This document shows positions 26,281 to 35,435 of a stretch of 64,000 bases of DNA, piece after piece; the stretch's first letter is position 1, and the number at the start of each line of letters is the position of its first letter. A program made the translations under genes and the position numbers. This DNA comes from Arthrobacter sp. ISL-30. Its GTDB lineage: Bacteria > Actinomycetota > Actinomycetes > Actinomycetales > Micrococcaceae. The stretch is taken from assembly GCF_018613855.1 (NCBI RefSeq), contig NZ_JAGGPK010000017.1, positions 52,255-116,254 on the forward strand. The letters run 5' to 3'. The notes beneath the pieces were generated by a model. The model saw only the letters and a program-made list of their open reading frames with translations. It was not told the DNA's origin and made no database searches.

Positions 26281-27065
26281 CGGGAAGCTGCGGCTGTTAC
26301 TGCAGATTCCAGTTGGGCTGCGGGCTCGAACCACCCGACCGGGCGCATACTCACCTCCGGGGCCGAGCGGTGAAGCCCAGGCTGAGCCGCCCAGCGGACG
26401 CCATTCGCAAGGACCCGCTGGATCTGCGGATGGTGGTACACCGGGTACTCCTGGTCACCGGGGCTGAAGTAGAAGATGCGCCCCTTGCCTCGGGTGAATG
26501 TGACGCCCGAGCGGAACACTTCACCACCGGCGAAGGAACTGATGAAGATCAGGTCGTCGGGGTCTGGAATGTCGAACAGCTCCCCGTACATCTCCTGCTC
26601 GGGAATGACGATGGGGCTGTCCACGCCTTCGGCGATGGGATGCGAAGGCTTCACGGTCCACACGAGTTCGCGTTCGCCGTCGTTCCGCCATGCCAGGGAG
26701 CAGCTGGTCCCCAGCAGCCGGGTGAAAACTTTGGCGAAGTGCCCCGAATGGAGCACGATCAGCCCCATGCCGCCCAGGACGTGCCGGTGGACGCGTTCGA
26801 CGACGGCGTCGCCCACCTCGGCGTGGGCCTTGTGGCCCCACCACAGTAAGACGTCCGTCTCCGCGAGCGTTTCTTCGTCGAGGCCATGTTCATCGTCGGT
26901 GGCGAGCACTGCCGTCGTAATTTCCGCTTCCGGATGGTAGGAGCGCAGCCCGGCTGCGATGGCACCGTGGATTCCGTCGGGGTAGATGTCTCCGATGTGG
27001 GACGGCTCGTTGAGGGCCTCGTGGACGCCTTCGTTCCAGACCCGGATTCTCAGTTTGTCGTTCAT
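26277..27065 (-). CDS. ThuA-domain protein
   Basis: A 262-residue protein of the ThuA family, which adopts a class I glutamine-amidotransferase-like fold: [59 protein letters not shown] and [20 protein letters not shown] are its usual blocks. In rhizobia ThuA acts with the oxidoreductase ThuB in metabolism of trehalose and related disaccharides through 3-keto sugars. It is the last gene of the Thu-like operon; its ATG shares a base with the TAA of the preceding oxidoreductase (TAATG). Its stop overlaps the stop of the convergent GH3 gene by three bases. Confidence 0.92.
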   Translation of the reverse strand: MNDKLRIRVWNEGVHEALNEPSHIGDIYPDGIHGAIAAGLRSYHPEAEITTAVLATDDEHGLDEETLAETDVLLWWGHKAHAEVGDAVVERVHRHVLGGMGLIVLHSGHFAKVFTRLLGTSCSLAWRNDGERELVWTVKPSHPIAEGVDSPIVIPEQEMYGELFDIPDPDDLIFISSFAGGEVFRSGVTFTRGKGRIFYFSPGDQEYPVYHHPQIQRVLANGVRWAAQPGLHRSAPEVSMRPVGWFEPAAQLESAVTAAASR

Positions 27066-28198
27066 TAGAGACGAACCTCCGTCTGTTCCCGTGCCGACTG
27101 GTAGCACGCGTCGATGATCTGTGCGCGGTAAAGAGCCTGGGATCCGTCGTGCTCACCCCAGACTTCCTCACCGCCACGAATAGCCGTGACGAAGTCTTCG
27201 ACAACGGCCTGGTGGGCACGGCCGGGCAGCGCCTGTGGAACGTAGTCGGCGTTCTCGCCATCCCGTTCAGTGAAGACACTCAGTTTGCCGACGGGTGCCA
27301 GTGGGTTGCCCTGCGCTTTGAGTTCCGCGCCGCCGTCGGTCCCGTAGACCATGAAGTCCAGCAGGTCGTCCGTTTCCCGGTAGCTTGCCCATCCGGCCTC
27401 GATAAGTAGCGTGGCTCCGCCCTCAAGGCGGAGGAACGCGGAGGCGAAATCTTCCACTTCGAATGCATGGCTTGTGGCCATGGCGGAGTAGCGGTTGTTG
27501 CCGCCCCGCCCGCGGGGACCTAGCTCTGCGTGGGTGGTGGCAGATACGGCCACTACTTTCGGTTCGCCGAGGAGGTGCAAGGCGTAGTCGAGCGCGTGCA
27601 CACCGATGTCCGCCAGCGGTCCGCCGCCGGCAAGTTCGGGGTTGGTGAACCAACTGCCGAGCGTCGGGATGCCTGAGCGGCGCAGCCACGAGGCCTTGGC
27701 GTAGTACGGGCGTCCGAGCCCGCCGTCGTCTATCACTTCCTTCAGTGCCTGGATGTCACCGCGGCGGCGGTGATTGAATGCCACGTCGAGGATGCGCCCG
27801 GCCTTCCGGGCTGCGTCCACCATGGCCTGGCCTTCGGCGGCGTTGCGGGCGATCGGCTTCTCGCTGAGCACATGAAGACCGCGCTCAAGGGCGGCGATGG
27901 CAATGGGGGCGTGCAGGAACGTCGGCACGGCGACGCTGATGGCATCCAGGCCACCGTGCTCCAGCATCTCTTCCCAATCGGCAAAGGCCTTCGGAATCGA
28001 ATATTCGGCCTGCAACGACTCGCGAAGATCCTGTTCCATGCCGGCCACCGACACGATCCTGACGCCCTCAAGGGAGGCGTAGGCCTTCAGATGCTGTTGG
28101 CCTGCCCAGCCAATGCCGACGACGCCGACCCTCAGTTCCCGGGCTCGTGGCTCTTCCACTGGAGGGGATTGCGGACTGGGCGACTGCTCGTTGCTCAC
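27065..28198 (-). CDS. Gfo/Idh/MocA-family oxidoreductase, ThuB-like
   Basis: A 377-residue dehydrogenase with a 20-residue Pro/Glu N-terminal extension before the Rossmann start [40 protein letters not shown] carries the catalytic [23 protein letters not shown] is the C-terminal metal- or substrate-site block with the conserved D-x-G-x-H. The start is GTG 28198 behind AAGGAAACATCC. By position between the permeases and ThuA it corresponds to ThuB, predicted to oxidise a disaccharide to its 3-keto form. It lies 57 bases after the permease gene. Confidence 0.9.
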   Translation of the reverse strand: MSNEQSPSPQSPPVEEPRARELRVGVVGIGWAGQQHLKAYASLEGVRIVSVAGMEQDLRESLQAEYSIPKAFADWEEMLEHGGLDAISVAVPTFLHAPIAIAALERGLHVLSEKPIARNAAEGQAMVDAARKAGRILDVAFNHRRRGDIQALKEVIDDGGLGRPYYAKASWLRRSGIPTLGSWFTNPELAGGGPLADIGVHALDYALHLLGEPKVVAVSATTHAELGPRGRGGNNRYSAMATSHAFEVEDFASAFLRLEGGATLLIEAGWASYRETDDLLDFMVYGTDGGAELKAQGNPLAPVGKLSVFTERDGENADYVPQALPGRAHQAVVEDFVTAIRGGEEVWGEHDGSQALYRAQIIDACYQSAREQTEVRL

Positions 28199-28255
28199 GG
28201 ATGTTTCCTTTTCTTTGAGTGTGTGTTTGGTGTCTTGAGTCGGTGTTGGGGCTGG

Positions 28256-29212
28256 TTAGCCTTTGACCGCGCCGGCGGTCATGCCGGAGACGATGCGCTT
28301 CTGGCACACCAGGACGAGGACGACGAGCGGGACGGTGATGATCACCGAAGCGGCACTGATGGTGCCGAGGGGCTGGTCGAACTCACTTGTGCCGTTGAAG
28401 AACGCGATCGCCACAGGAACCGGTCGGGCCGCGGGCGAGGTGGTCAGCGTGACGGCAAGTAGGAACTCGTTCCATACCGAGATGAATACGAGGATGGCAG
28501 TGGTTGCAAGACCCGGAACCGCGAGGGGGAGGATTACTTTCCGGAACGCCTGGAACGGGGAAGCACCGTCAATGTAGGCAGACTCTTCGAGCTCGCGCGG
28601 GATCTCCCGGAAGAACGAAGTCAGGGTATAGATGGCCAAGGGCAGCGCGAAGGTGAGCTTCGGAATGATGAGGCCCGGAAGCGTGTCATAAAGGCCGATC
28701 TCGCGCCAAATGGAGAACATCGGCGCGGCGATCGCGATGGCCGGGAACGTTGTGACGGACAGGATGAGCGTCAGGATGAGCCCCTTGCGGCGCATCTTTA
28801 GCCGGGCCAGGGCATAGGCGGCGAACGAGGCGAAAATAAGCGCCACACATGTAGTGACGACGGCGATAATCACCGAGTTGCGCATGGCCAGGAGGAATTC
28901 GGAACTGCCGAACACGGAGACGTAGTTGTCCAGCGTCGGTTGGCTGGGGAACAGCTCGCCCTCCCCCAGGCTGGATCCCGTCTTGAGGGAGGTATTGATC
29001 AGCCAGTAAAAAGGCACCAGCGAGAAGGACATGACTGCCACGACGAACACCCAGACGAGCGGGTGGAGGCGGGCTTCACCCCGCAAGCGGCGCTTGCCGG
29101 GACCAAACTTTCCCGGCCGGCGCCCGGGACCCAAGGAGGCGACGCCCCTTCGGGTTGGATGTGAACGGTCGGCGCGTGCCGCCGTCGTGCCTGTTGCGGT
29201 GACAGTGCTCAT
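28256..29212 (-). CDS. Carbohydrate ABC permease (MalG/ThuG-type)
   Basis: A 318-residue inner-membrane protein with a 45-residue basic cytoplasmic N-terminus and six helices. The coupling-loop EAA motif is clear (ELEESAYIDGASPFQAFRKV followed by ILPLAVPGLATT). Its start overlaps the preceding permease stop by four bases. With the MalF-type partner it forms the membrane channel of a CUT1 sugar importer whose binding protein is encoded at 30210. No ATPase gene is present; a shared MsmK-type ATPase encoded elsewhere is probable. Confidence 0.93.
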   Translation of the reverse strand: MSTVTATGTTAARADRSHPTRRGVASLGPGRRPGKFGPGKRRLRGEARLHPLVWVFVVAVMSFSLVPFYWLINTSLKTGSSLGEGELFPSQPTLDNYVSVFGSSEFLLAMRNSVIIAVVTTCVALIFASFAAYALARLKMRRKGLILTLILSVTTFPAIAIAAPMFSIWREIGLYDTLPGLIIPKLTFALPLAIYTLTSFFREIPRELEESAYIDGASPFQAFRKVILPLAVPGLATTAILVFISVWNEFLLAVTLTTSPAARPVPVAIAFFNGTSEFDQPLGTISAASVIITVPLVVLVLVCQKRIVSGMTAGAVKG

Positions 29213-30207
29213 TGGTCCTCCTTGGCGACCTCGCGGATGTTTCCACCGGCGAAGCGGATGTACACGATCGAGACAGCCATGACCGTGAGGAACGTCAGTA
29301 TGGACAGCGCCGAGCCCTCGCCTATCAGGCGGTTTTCCCGCAGCTGGCTATAGGCGAGCATGGACATCGACTCCGTGCCATTGGCGCCGCGGGTCAGGAC
29401 GAACGGCAGGTCGAAGACCCGGAGGGCGTCCATGGTGCGGAAGATGGCGGCCAGGACGATCGCCGGACGAAGCAGCGGCAAGGTGATGTGCACGAAGGTT
29501 TGCCATTTCCCAGCGCCGTCGAGCTCCGCTGCCTCATAGGTCTCCGCGGAAATGACCTGGAGGCCGGCCAGGATGAGCAGCGCTGCGAAGGGCGTGGTCT
29601 TCCAAACGTCCGCAAGGACGATTACGGCCATTGCATAACCTTGTTCACCGAGCCAGGCCACGTCGCCGCCCGGAAGCCCGAGGGCCGACAGCACGTTGGT
29701 CACCAGTCCAAGGTTGGGCTGGAACATGGTCTCCCAGGTGATGGCACTGACCACGGTGACGATCGCGTACGGCAGCAGGACCACGGTTCGGAGGAGGGCC
29801 CTGCCTTTGAATGCAAGGTTGAGGAGGAGCGCCATGGCGGTGCCGAGAACCAGCTCCAGGGAGACTGAGAGCCCGGCGAAAAGGAACGTCTGCCCAAACG
29901 CCGCCCACCATTCATGACTTGCAAGCGCTGAACTGTAGTTGTCCAGTCCCACGAAACGTGAGAGGCCGGCAGTCCGGACGCTGTACTGGTTGAGCGAAAG
30001 CCAGAGGGCGTACCCGATCGGCACAGCCGCCACGAGCGCCATCAGGATCAGGGACGGTGCCGTCATGCGGACAGCGAGCCGCCGCTCCGCGCGGTCCCGG
30101 ACATTGGTGCCGGAAGCTTTGAGGCCGGAACGTCCGAGGCTGGTACGTCTTTTGCTGCGAACGTCGCCGGCCGGACGCGGGCCGGGAGAAAGTGTCTTGA
30201 GGGTCAT
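29209..30207 (-). CDS. Carbohydrate ABC permease (MalF/ThuF-type)
   Basis: A 332-residue permease with a basic N-terminal tail of about 45 residues, six helices and the EAA loop (ETYEAAELDGAGKWQTFVHI followed by TLPLLRPAIV). ATG 30207 lies two bases after the binding-protein stop, so translation is coupled. It pairs with the permease at 28256. Confidence 0.93.
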   Translation of the reverse strand: MTLKTLSPGPRPAGDVRSKRRTSLGRSGLKASGTNVRDRAERRLAVRMTAPSLILMALVAAVPIGYALWLSLNQYSVRTAGLSRFVGLDNYSSALASHEWWAAFGQTFLFAGLSVSLELVLGTAMALLLNLAFKGRALLRTVVLLPYAIVTVVSAITWETMFQPNLGLVTNVLSALGLPGGDVAWLGEQGYAMAVIVLADVWKTTPFAALLILAGLQVISAETYEAAELDGAGKWQTFVHITLPLLRPAIVLAAIFRTMDALRVFDLPFVLTRGANGTESMSMLAYSQLRENRLIGEGSALSILTFLTVMAVSIVYIRFAGGNIREVAKEDQ

Positions 30208-30209
30208 GA

Positions 30210-31559
30210 TTAGAAGCTCGCTTTAGCAGTCTTGATCTCCTCGGCCATCTTCTTCACGGCCTCATCCGTGCCGACGGTCCCGGAGAGCACGGCGTAGACG
30301 TTTTTATGGATCGCTTGGGAGATCTGCGGGTAGACGGGAGAGACCGGGCGTGGCTTGGCGCCCTTGACGGAAGCCAGCAGCTCCTTCGCGAACGGCATTT
30401 TGGCGAGGACAACGGGGTCGGAGTAGGCCGCCTCGTTGACCGGAGCCTGCGAGAAGTCGATGGCAACGTGCTTCTGCCACTCAGGGGTCGTGGCGAAGTT
30501 GATGAAGGAGACGGCGGCGCCCGGGTTGGTCGAGTGCACCGAAATTCCGAGGTTCCATCCGCCGAGCACGCCGCTAGCCTTCGAGGATCCGTCGAAGGAG
30601 GGAAGCGGGGCCACGTCGAAGGTGCCGGCAAGCTTCGTTGCGTTCAGGAGCCGGTAGACGTGCGGCCAGTTGCGCTCGTAGCCGTAGTCGCCGGACTCGT
30701 AGGCCAGGCGGGTTGCGTCCTCGTTATAGGTGAGCACGGCGCGGTCGGCGGAGCCCTTCTCTAGGCCCTCAGCCATGAAGTCCAGGACTTTCCGGGTTTC
30801 AGGGGAGTCCACTTTGACCTCGCCCTTCTCATCCAATACTTCGCCCCCTGCGCTGTACAGCAGTTCAAGGAAGTTCACAGTGAGTCCCTCATACTGCTTG
30901 CCTTGGTACACATAGCCGTTGCCCGGCGCCTTGGCAGCGTCCGCATAGAGCTGGGTCCACGTCTCAGGCCTGGAGACCCTGTTCTTGGAGTAGTAGATGA
31001 GTCCCGCGTTGGTGAAGAACGGCGAACCCCAGTACTTGTCCTCGAACTTGGTGGTCTCCAGCGTGGAGGGGATGAGCCGGTCCTTATTGGCCTCTACGAG
31101 CTTCGTCTGGTCAAGCAGCCAGCCCTGGGAAGCGAACTCCGACGTCCAGATGACGTCCAGGAGGAAGATGTCGCATTCCGTCGACTTACCTTCGAGGCGC
31201 TGCACGGCCTGGGTACGGGCCTCGTCCGTGGTGGCGCCGATTTCGGTGAATTTCGCCGTAATTCCGGGGTTTTCCTTGGTGAAAGCGGCGGCCGTGCCCC
31301 TGTAGATGCCGCTAGCGTCCTTCCCTCCGCAGATGTTCAGGTTCCCGGAGGCATTAGCGGCCGACGCCGGATCTGCAGCTGCCGCGTTTTCCGTTCCCTG
31401 GGAGGCCGGACCACCACCGCAGCCGCTCAGCAGCAGGACTGCGGTTAGAGCCGCCGCGGCCATCGTGATGTGCCGCCTGCTGTGCGGAGTTGAGCAGCCG
31501 GTGATCGTCTTTGTGGCAGCGGCCACTCGCATCGGAATAGAGCTTGGAGTGAAGTCCAA
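30210..31559 (-). CDS. Sugar-binding lipoprotein of the Thu-like ABC importer
   Basis: A family 1 extracellular solute-binding protein. I choose the TTG at 31559 because AAAGGAG sits five bases upstream; ATG 31532 would be nine codons inside and lacks a good site. The leader ends AAALTAVLLLSGCGGG with an unmistakable lipobox. The mature protein has typical blocks (TAAAFTKENPGITAKFTEIG, CDIFLLDVIWTSEFASQGWL, KYWGSPFFTNAGLIYYSKN, GGWNLGISVHSTNPGAAVSF). About 449 residues. Relatives bind trehalose, maltose or similar disaccharides; the ligand is not known here. Two LacI palindromes lie upstream. Confidence 0.92.
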   Translation of the reverse strand: MDFTPSSIPMRVAAATKTITGCSTPHSRRHITMAAAALTAVLLLSGCGGGPASQGTENAAAADPASAANASGNLNICGGKDASGIYRGTAAAFTKENPGITAKFTEIGATTDEARTQAVQRLEGKSTECDIFLLDVIWTSEFASQGWLLDQTKLVEANKDRLIPSTLETTKFEDKYWGSPFFTNAGLIYYSKNRVSRPETWTQLYADAAKAPGNGYVYQGKQYEGLTVNFLELLYSAGGEVLDEKGEVKVDSPETRKVLDFMAEGLEKGSADRAVLTYNEDATRLAYESGDYGYERNWPHVYRLLNATKLAGTFDVAPLPSFDGSSKASGVLGGWNLGISVHSTNPGAAVSFINFATTPEWQKHVAIDFSQAPVNEAAYSDPVVLAKMPFAKELLASVKGAKPRPVSPVYPQISQAIHKNVYAVLSGTVGTDEAVKKMAEEIKTAKASF

Positions 31560-31643
31560 AATGGCTCCTTTGAGGTCTGTGGGAAGTCGCGGAGGGCAGC
31601 GGCGAGGCTGCCCGAGCACTGCGACGTGGCTTCTTTGCCTATA

Positions 31644-31661
31644 TTTGGAATCGATTCCAAA
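31644..31661. promoter_or_regulatory. LacI operator, copy 1
   Basis: TTTGGAATCGATTCCAAA is a perfect 18-bp palindrome with the central CG typical of LacI/GalR operators. It lies 85 bases before the TTG start of the binding-protein gene. Confidence 0.88.
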
Positions 31662-31688
31662 TTTGAAGCAAGTGACTCCTCTTTGAAG

Positions 31689-31706
31689 TTTGGAATCGAT
31701 TCCAAA
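31689..31706. promoter_or_regulatory. LacI operator, copy 2
   Basis: An identical TTTGGAATCGATTCCAAA palindrome, centre 45 bases from copy 1 and about 80 bases from the end of the LacI gene at 31786. The pair likely permits cooperative or looping repression of the Thu-like operon. Confidence 0.88.
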
Positions 31707-31785
31707 TGAGTGTGACAGGCACCACGTAGAGCTGTCAACTCTCCCCGGGAAGGATTGTCACTGGCTCTCTCTAGCCTGAACTCAT

Positions 31786-32784
31786 TTACGCCTTGGTCGA
31801 GCCGCGAACCACGAGCTCGTGAGGGAGGAAGAGCCGGCCGCGGCGATGTGCGCCGGCAACAGTCATCCGCTCAAGGAGTGATTCAAATGCCACTTGGCCC
31901 ATGTCGTAGGCCGGCTGCCTGATCGTCGTCAATTCCGGAATGCACATTTCCGCCTGCACTGAGTCGTCAAAGCCTGCTACGGCAATGTCGTCCGGGACTC
32001 GAAGGCCGGCGTCGGTGATTTCGCGGACGCATCCGGCCGCGACGGTATCGCTGCCACAGAACACCGCGTCGGGAAGCGGACCCGTCTCCAGCAGTTTCCT
32101 GGTCAGCCTGCGCCCAGCATGGAAGTCGAAATCACCTTCGACGAACAGCATCTGGTCCGGCGACAAATCCGCCTCCGCGGCCGCCTGGCGAAAGCCTGCC
32201 TCCCGGAGCCGGCCGGAGCGGGCCGCCCTGTTCCCGATCATGGCCAGCCTTTGGTAACCCGTCTCAATCAAGTGGCGCGTGATGTCGAAAGCGGCCTGGC
32301 GGTCGTCGATGGACACTCCGAATGCCGCCTCGGAATCGGCAATCTCGCAGACTTGGACGACGCTAAATTGCTCGGCTAGTGTCTCGACGTCGTCATCGGA
32401 CATCGTTGGCGAAAACAGGATCAACCCGTCCACGGAGCTGTTGCGCAGCATGTCCACCAATTGCTGCTCCCGTTCGAGGTCCCCGGAAGTTGGTGCAATG
32501 AGACTGACATAGCCCGACAACGCTGCGGCGTCCCCAACCCCGCGGAAGACTTCACTGATGACGGGCGAGTTTAGGTTCTTGGCAAGGGCCAGAATGCGCA
32601 TGGTCCGGTCCCTGCGCAGGTCTCGGGCGGAGGCGAGGGGGCGGTAGTTGAGCTGGCGGATGGCTGTGGTTACTTTTTCCTTGCTCGACTCACTCACAGC
32701 CGGGCTTCCGTTCAGGACGCGGGACACCGTCCCTACAGATACTCCTGCCGTTTTGGCGACTTCCTGGACTGTCGCTCTCGCCAT
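31786..32784 (-). CDS. LacI-family regulator of the Thu-like operon
   Basis: A 332-residue repressor starting MARATVQEVAKTAGVSVGTV, a canonical LacI headpiece, with the hinge RPLASARDLRRDRT. The effector domain has FGVSIDDRQAAFDITRHLIE, VFCGSDTVAAGCVREITDAG, VAGFDDSVQAEMCIPELTTI and the conserved C-terminal LVVRGST. ATG 32784 has AAGGACAAA upstream; a longer open frame exists but lacks a site. It is transcribed in the same direction as, and just upstream of, the genes it probably controls through the two palindromes at 31644 and 31689. Confidence 0.93.
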   Translation of the reverse strand: MARATVQEVAKTAGVSVGTVSRVLNGSPAVSESSKEKVTTAIRQLNYRPLASARDLRRDRTMRILALAKNLNSPVISEVFRGVGDAAALSGYVSLIAPTSGDLEREQQLVDMLRNSSVDGLILFSPTMSDDDVETLAEQFSVVQVCEIADSEAAFGVSIDDRQAAFDITRHLIETGYQRLAMIGNRAARSGRLREAGFRQAAAEADLSPDQMLFVEGDFDFHAGRRLTRKLLETGPLPDAVFCGSDTVAAGCVREITDAGLRVPDDIAVAGFDDSVQAEMCIPELTTIRQPAYDMGQVAFESLLERMTVAGAHRRGRLFLPHELVVRGSTKA

Positions 32785-32953
32785 TGGATTTGTCCTTCCG
32801 CCACCTGGGATGGTGGTCCTTGCCGCCATGCCCCTGCCGGGCTTCGCCGGGGTTTCCTCAGCATAGCCGTACAGCGATAGACCGAGTCGATATGGGCAGG
32901 CGCTCCACGCGCCGCCCCCGCACATCTGCGACGCAGCTAATCTCTTGCCCGTA

Positions 32954-33643
32954 TCAAGCGAGTCGGACATCCGTGTCCGGATCTTTTCGGGCGTCGATCA
33001 TTCCGGCGATCTTCTCTTCCAGCGCTGCAACGGTCGCCTCGGGCAGGACGATCAGTCCATCGAGTTCTCGCCGCGCGCGCTTGTACGCCGTCTGCCGTTC
33101 TGCTGGGGTGGCGGCGCTATCCTCAGCTATCTTCAGCAGCTTTCTGGCGGTCGCCAAACGTTGACGTTCGGGGCCCGTGAACTTCCCGTCCCTGATGCGC
33201 TTGGCTTCCCGCTCTGCGACGTCGAATGCCACCTCAAAGTTGTGCACGGCGGCTCGATACTCAGCCAGCCGGGCCGGCGTCGTAATGTCTTCCGGGGAGG
33301 CGGGTCGCATCCCGTCAGCTTCTTTCTTGGCCCGAAGGAACGCGACCGTGAGTGGCTCCCGCACATCCGTCATGAGGGGGAAGTCGATGAGGTTTCCGAC
33401 GTCGAGCTCATAGTCCAGCCAGCGGTGATTAACGGAATCGTGCGCCGCTATCAGCGAGACGACTTCGGCTTGGCTGGCTTGTTCTGCTTGCACCGCGTGG
33501 TTCTTGAGCTTGTAGAGTTCTACGCGGCGGCGGTGCCGGCGTTCGCTGGCCCTGGACCAAGACCTGGCCCACCCGCCGATCATTCCGCCAATGGGAAAGA
33601 TGAGCCACCAGAAGCGGCCGAGAAAATCGAAAAAATCTTCCAC
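32954..33643 (-). CDS. Membrane-anchored hypothetical protein with helical cytoplasmic domain
   Basis: A 229-residue protein. One hydrophobic segment at residues 10-27 (RFWWLIFPIGGMIGGW) is followed by a basic stretch (RRHRRRVELYKLKNHAV) and a long, charged, mainly helical domain rich in Arg, Ala and Glu (EKIAGMIDARKDPDTDVRLA at the end). No cysteine clusters or catalytic motifs are evident. I do not recognise a characterised family; similar single-helix proteins occur in other actinobacteria. Confidence 0.8.
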   Translation of the reverse strand: MEDFFDFLGRFWWLIFPIGGMIGGWARSWSRASERRHRRRVELYKLKNHAVQAEQASQAEVVSLIAAHDSVNHRWLDYELDVGNLIDFPLMTDVREPLTVAFLRAKKEADGMRPASPEDITTPARLAEYRAAVHNFEVAFDVAEREAKRIRDGKFTGPERQRLATARKLLKIAEDSAATPAERQTAYKRARRELDGLIVLPEATVAALEEKIAGMIDARKDPDTDVRLA

Positions 33644-33715
33644 ACGTCAATCCTCCCATCGGCTCGGACACGCCCTCAAGGACACGAAGACCGGACACCC
33701 CGCTAGCATTCCCCT

Positions 33716-34147
33716 ATGGATCAACAACTGCACTTCATCACGTTCGCAACTGAGAACCTCGACCGTGCACGCGCTTTCTACAAGGAGGGCCTCGGCTGGG
33801 ATCCGCTGATGGACGTCCCAGGGGAGATCATCTTCTTCCAGGTCGCGCCGGGGGTGGTGCTCGGACTCTTTGACGCCGAGAAATTCGACGAAGACCTGGT
33901 CAGCGCGGAGAAAACGAGCGGCGTCAGCGGCGTGACGCTCTCGCACAACGTCGGGAGTGCACCCGAAGTGTCCAGCACGATCGAGAAGCTGGTAGCAGCC
34001 GGCGCCACAGTACTAAAGCCTGCCCAGGCCGGGGCATTCGGCGGCATTTTCCACGGCCACGTCAAGGATCCGAATGGCATCATCTGGGAGATCGCGCACA
34101 ACCCGGGCTGGCGCATCGATAACGAGGGCAAGGTGGTGTTCGCATGA
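33716..34147 (+). CDS. VOC-family (glyoxalase/bleomycin-resistance fold) protein
   Basis: A 143-residue protein of the vicinal-oxygen-chelate fold: [20 protein letters not shown] (first beta-alpha module with metal-ligand His) and [20 protein letters not shown] (conserved DPNG and ligand Glu). Single-domain VOC proteins act as homodimers in detoxification, ring opening or as binding proteins; no substrate can be named. It is a monocistronic unit followed by a terminator hairpin. Confidence 0.88.
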   Translation: MDQQLHFITFATENLDRARAFYKEGLGWDPLMDVPGEIIFFQVAPGVVLGLFDAEKFDEDLVSAEKTSGVSGVTLSHNVGSAPEVSSTIEKLVAAGATVLKPAQAGAFGGIFHGHVKDPNGIIWEIAHNPGWRIDNEGKVVFA

Positions 34148-34206
34148 CTTCCCGCCCGACGAAGTTCGCCTGATCACCAGCACGGATGCATGTACTTAAT
34201 CGACCC

Positions 34207-34234
34207 GAAGGTCCGGGCTGGTAGCCCGACCTTC
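34207..34234. terminator. Terminator hairpin after the VOC gene
   Basis: GAAGGT-c-CGGGCT (34207-34219) pairs with AGCCCG-ACCTTC (34223-34234), 12 pairs with one bulged C and a three-base loop. It lies 60 bases past the stop of the VOC gene and just before the remnant on the opposite strand. Confidence 0.65.
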
Positions 34235-34388
34235 AGCCTGCCGTCGTCAATCTTTTGCTGCCCGGATGGCGCGTCGCACCGCCGAACCCAGGACGGAGAT
34301 CACCGGGACCAGGCACACCAGTGCCGTACGCCCTGGAGACGCCGGTGTTTCTGAACGTGTCCACGAGGGAGGAGAAGGTATCAGCCAT
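34233..34388 (-). pseudogene. Internally deleted GerW/YtfJ-like gene remnant
   Basis: From ATG 34388 (AGGTGGACGC upstream) the frame begins MADTFSSLVDTFRNTGVSRA-YG, resembling the N-terminus of GerW/YtfJ-family proteins, then loses sense and stops at 34235-34233. In a second frame the very next bases encode a C-terminal helix and tail (TALVCLVPVISVLGSAVRRA-IRAAKD, stop 34249-34247) of the kind these proteins carry in actinobacteria. The simplest reading is a gene whose middle, roughly 80-100 codons, was deleted out of frame. The family name rests on short matches. Confidence 0.45.
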
Positions 34389-34483
34389 GCGTCCACCTAG
34401 GCTCGGCCCCCAGCGATCGCTAGAGACCCGTCTTGCCCATTAGAGCCCGAGCTCAGTCAGGATGATTGGCGGTGCAGTCCGGA

Positions 34484-35434
34484 CTACTGGTAGTTCAGGC
34501 TCAGGAGCAGCGCCTTCAACTGGGCATACTGTTCGGTAGCCATCCACTCTCGGGCTGCGTCAGGTGTTGCGAAAGCGGGCTGCTTTTCAAAGTCGAACAC
34601 CACGTAGGCCGACATGATCCCGTTGGGCAGGGGAATCTGGTTGGACCCGGAACTGGTCTCCCCGGACTGGAACTCGGAGGCACGGCGGACGTCCATGAAG
34701 TAGTAGACGGGCCCGTCTGCAGTCTCAGTCGGGGCCGGCATTCCTTCGTATGTGACGGGAAGGATTTGGTCTGAGGCGAAGCCGAACTCCACTGGATTCC
34801 CTGCCGCCTCAGTGATGCCCGAGACGGGGGCGTGGTCCAAAACCGTCCGCTTGACCCGGCCAGCCGCGCCGTCGCCGTACATCCCGCTGAATATCCTGGC
34901 CACCTCGGCGCCAGAGCTGTCGCTCACGACGGCAATGACTGCACCGGCCTTGTCCTGCTCGTTCAGATAGGGGCCCTGTTCGATCCTGACGGTCCAACCT
35001 TCCGGATACTTGAACGAGATGTGTCCGTCGGGGAAGGCGAAGGTTTGCTGCACGACAGCTGCTGCTGACGGTGTCTCCGAAGGTACTGTTTGGGTCGGGG
35101 TCGCCGAAGGTGCCGTTTGCGTCGCTGTCGCCGAAGGTACGGTTTGCGTCGAAGTGACGGTGGTAGCCGGTGCCGGGGTGGAAGACACTTGACCGAAGTT
35201 GGAAGCTACCAAAATGCCGCCGGTGACTGCCGCCGCTCCCAACGCCAGCGCCCCCGCAATCCGGAATCGCCTGCGCCTGCGGTCCTCCAGCGGGGTGACA
35301 CCCGCCGTCGGGCCATCAGTAAAGACCACAGGCCCAGTCAGCATCCGGTGCAGGGCCTCCTCGCCGTCGACCATCACCTGCGGTTCGGCCTTTAGCGGAT
35401 CGATTGCGGAAATCTGGTTCTTGATCGGATCCAT
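34484..35434 (-). CDS. Membrane protein paired with the ECF sigma factor (candidate anti-sigma or regulator)
   Basis: A 316-residue single-pass protein. Residues 1-55 are cytoplasmic (MDPIKNQISAIDPLKAEPQV..., RRRRRFR), residues 60-80 a helix (IAGALALGAAAVTGGILVAS), residues 85-125 a Thr/Pro/Ser stalk with a repeated SATPTQTVPS-type unit, and residues 130-316 an extracytoplasmic domain (HISFKYPEGWTVRIEQGPYL). The ATG is one base after the sigma factor stop (TGAAATG), so the two are co-translated. The N-terminal layout matches proteins found next to actinobacterial ECF sigma factors; no zinc-binding HxxxCxxC anti-sigma motif is present, so anti-sigma function is inferred only from position. Confidence 0.75.
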   Translation of the reverse strand: MDPIKNQISAIDPLKAEPQVMVDGEEALHRMLTGPVVFTDGPTAGVTPLEDRRRRRFRIAGALALGAAAVTGGILVASNFGQVSSTPAPATTVTSTQTVPSATATQTAPSATPTQTVPSETPSAAAVVQQTFAFPDGHISFKYPEGWTVRIEQGPYLNEQDKAGAVIAVVSDSSGAEVARIFSGMYGDGAAGRVKRTVLDHAPVSGITEAAGNPVEFGFASDQILPVTYEGMPAPTETADGPVYYFMDVRRASEFQSGETSSGSNQIPLPNGIMSAYVVFDFEKQPAFATPDAAREWMATEQYAQLKALLLSLNYQ

Positions 35435-35435
35435 T

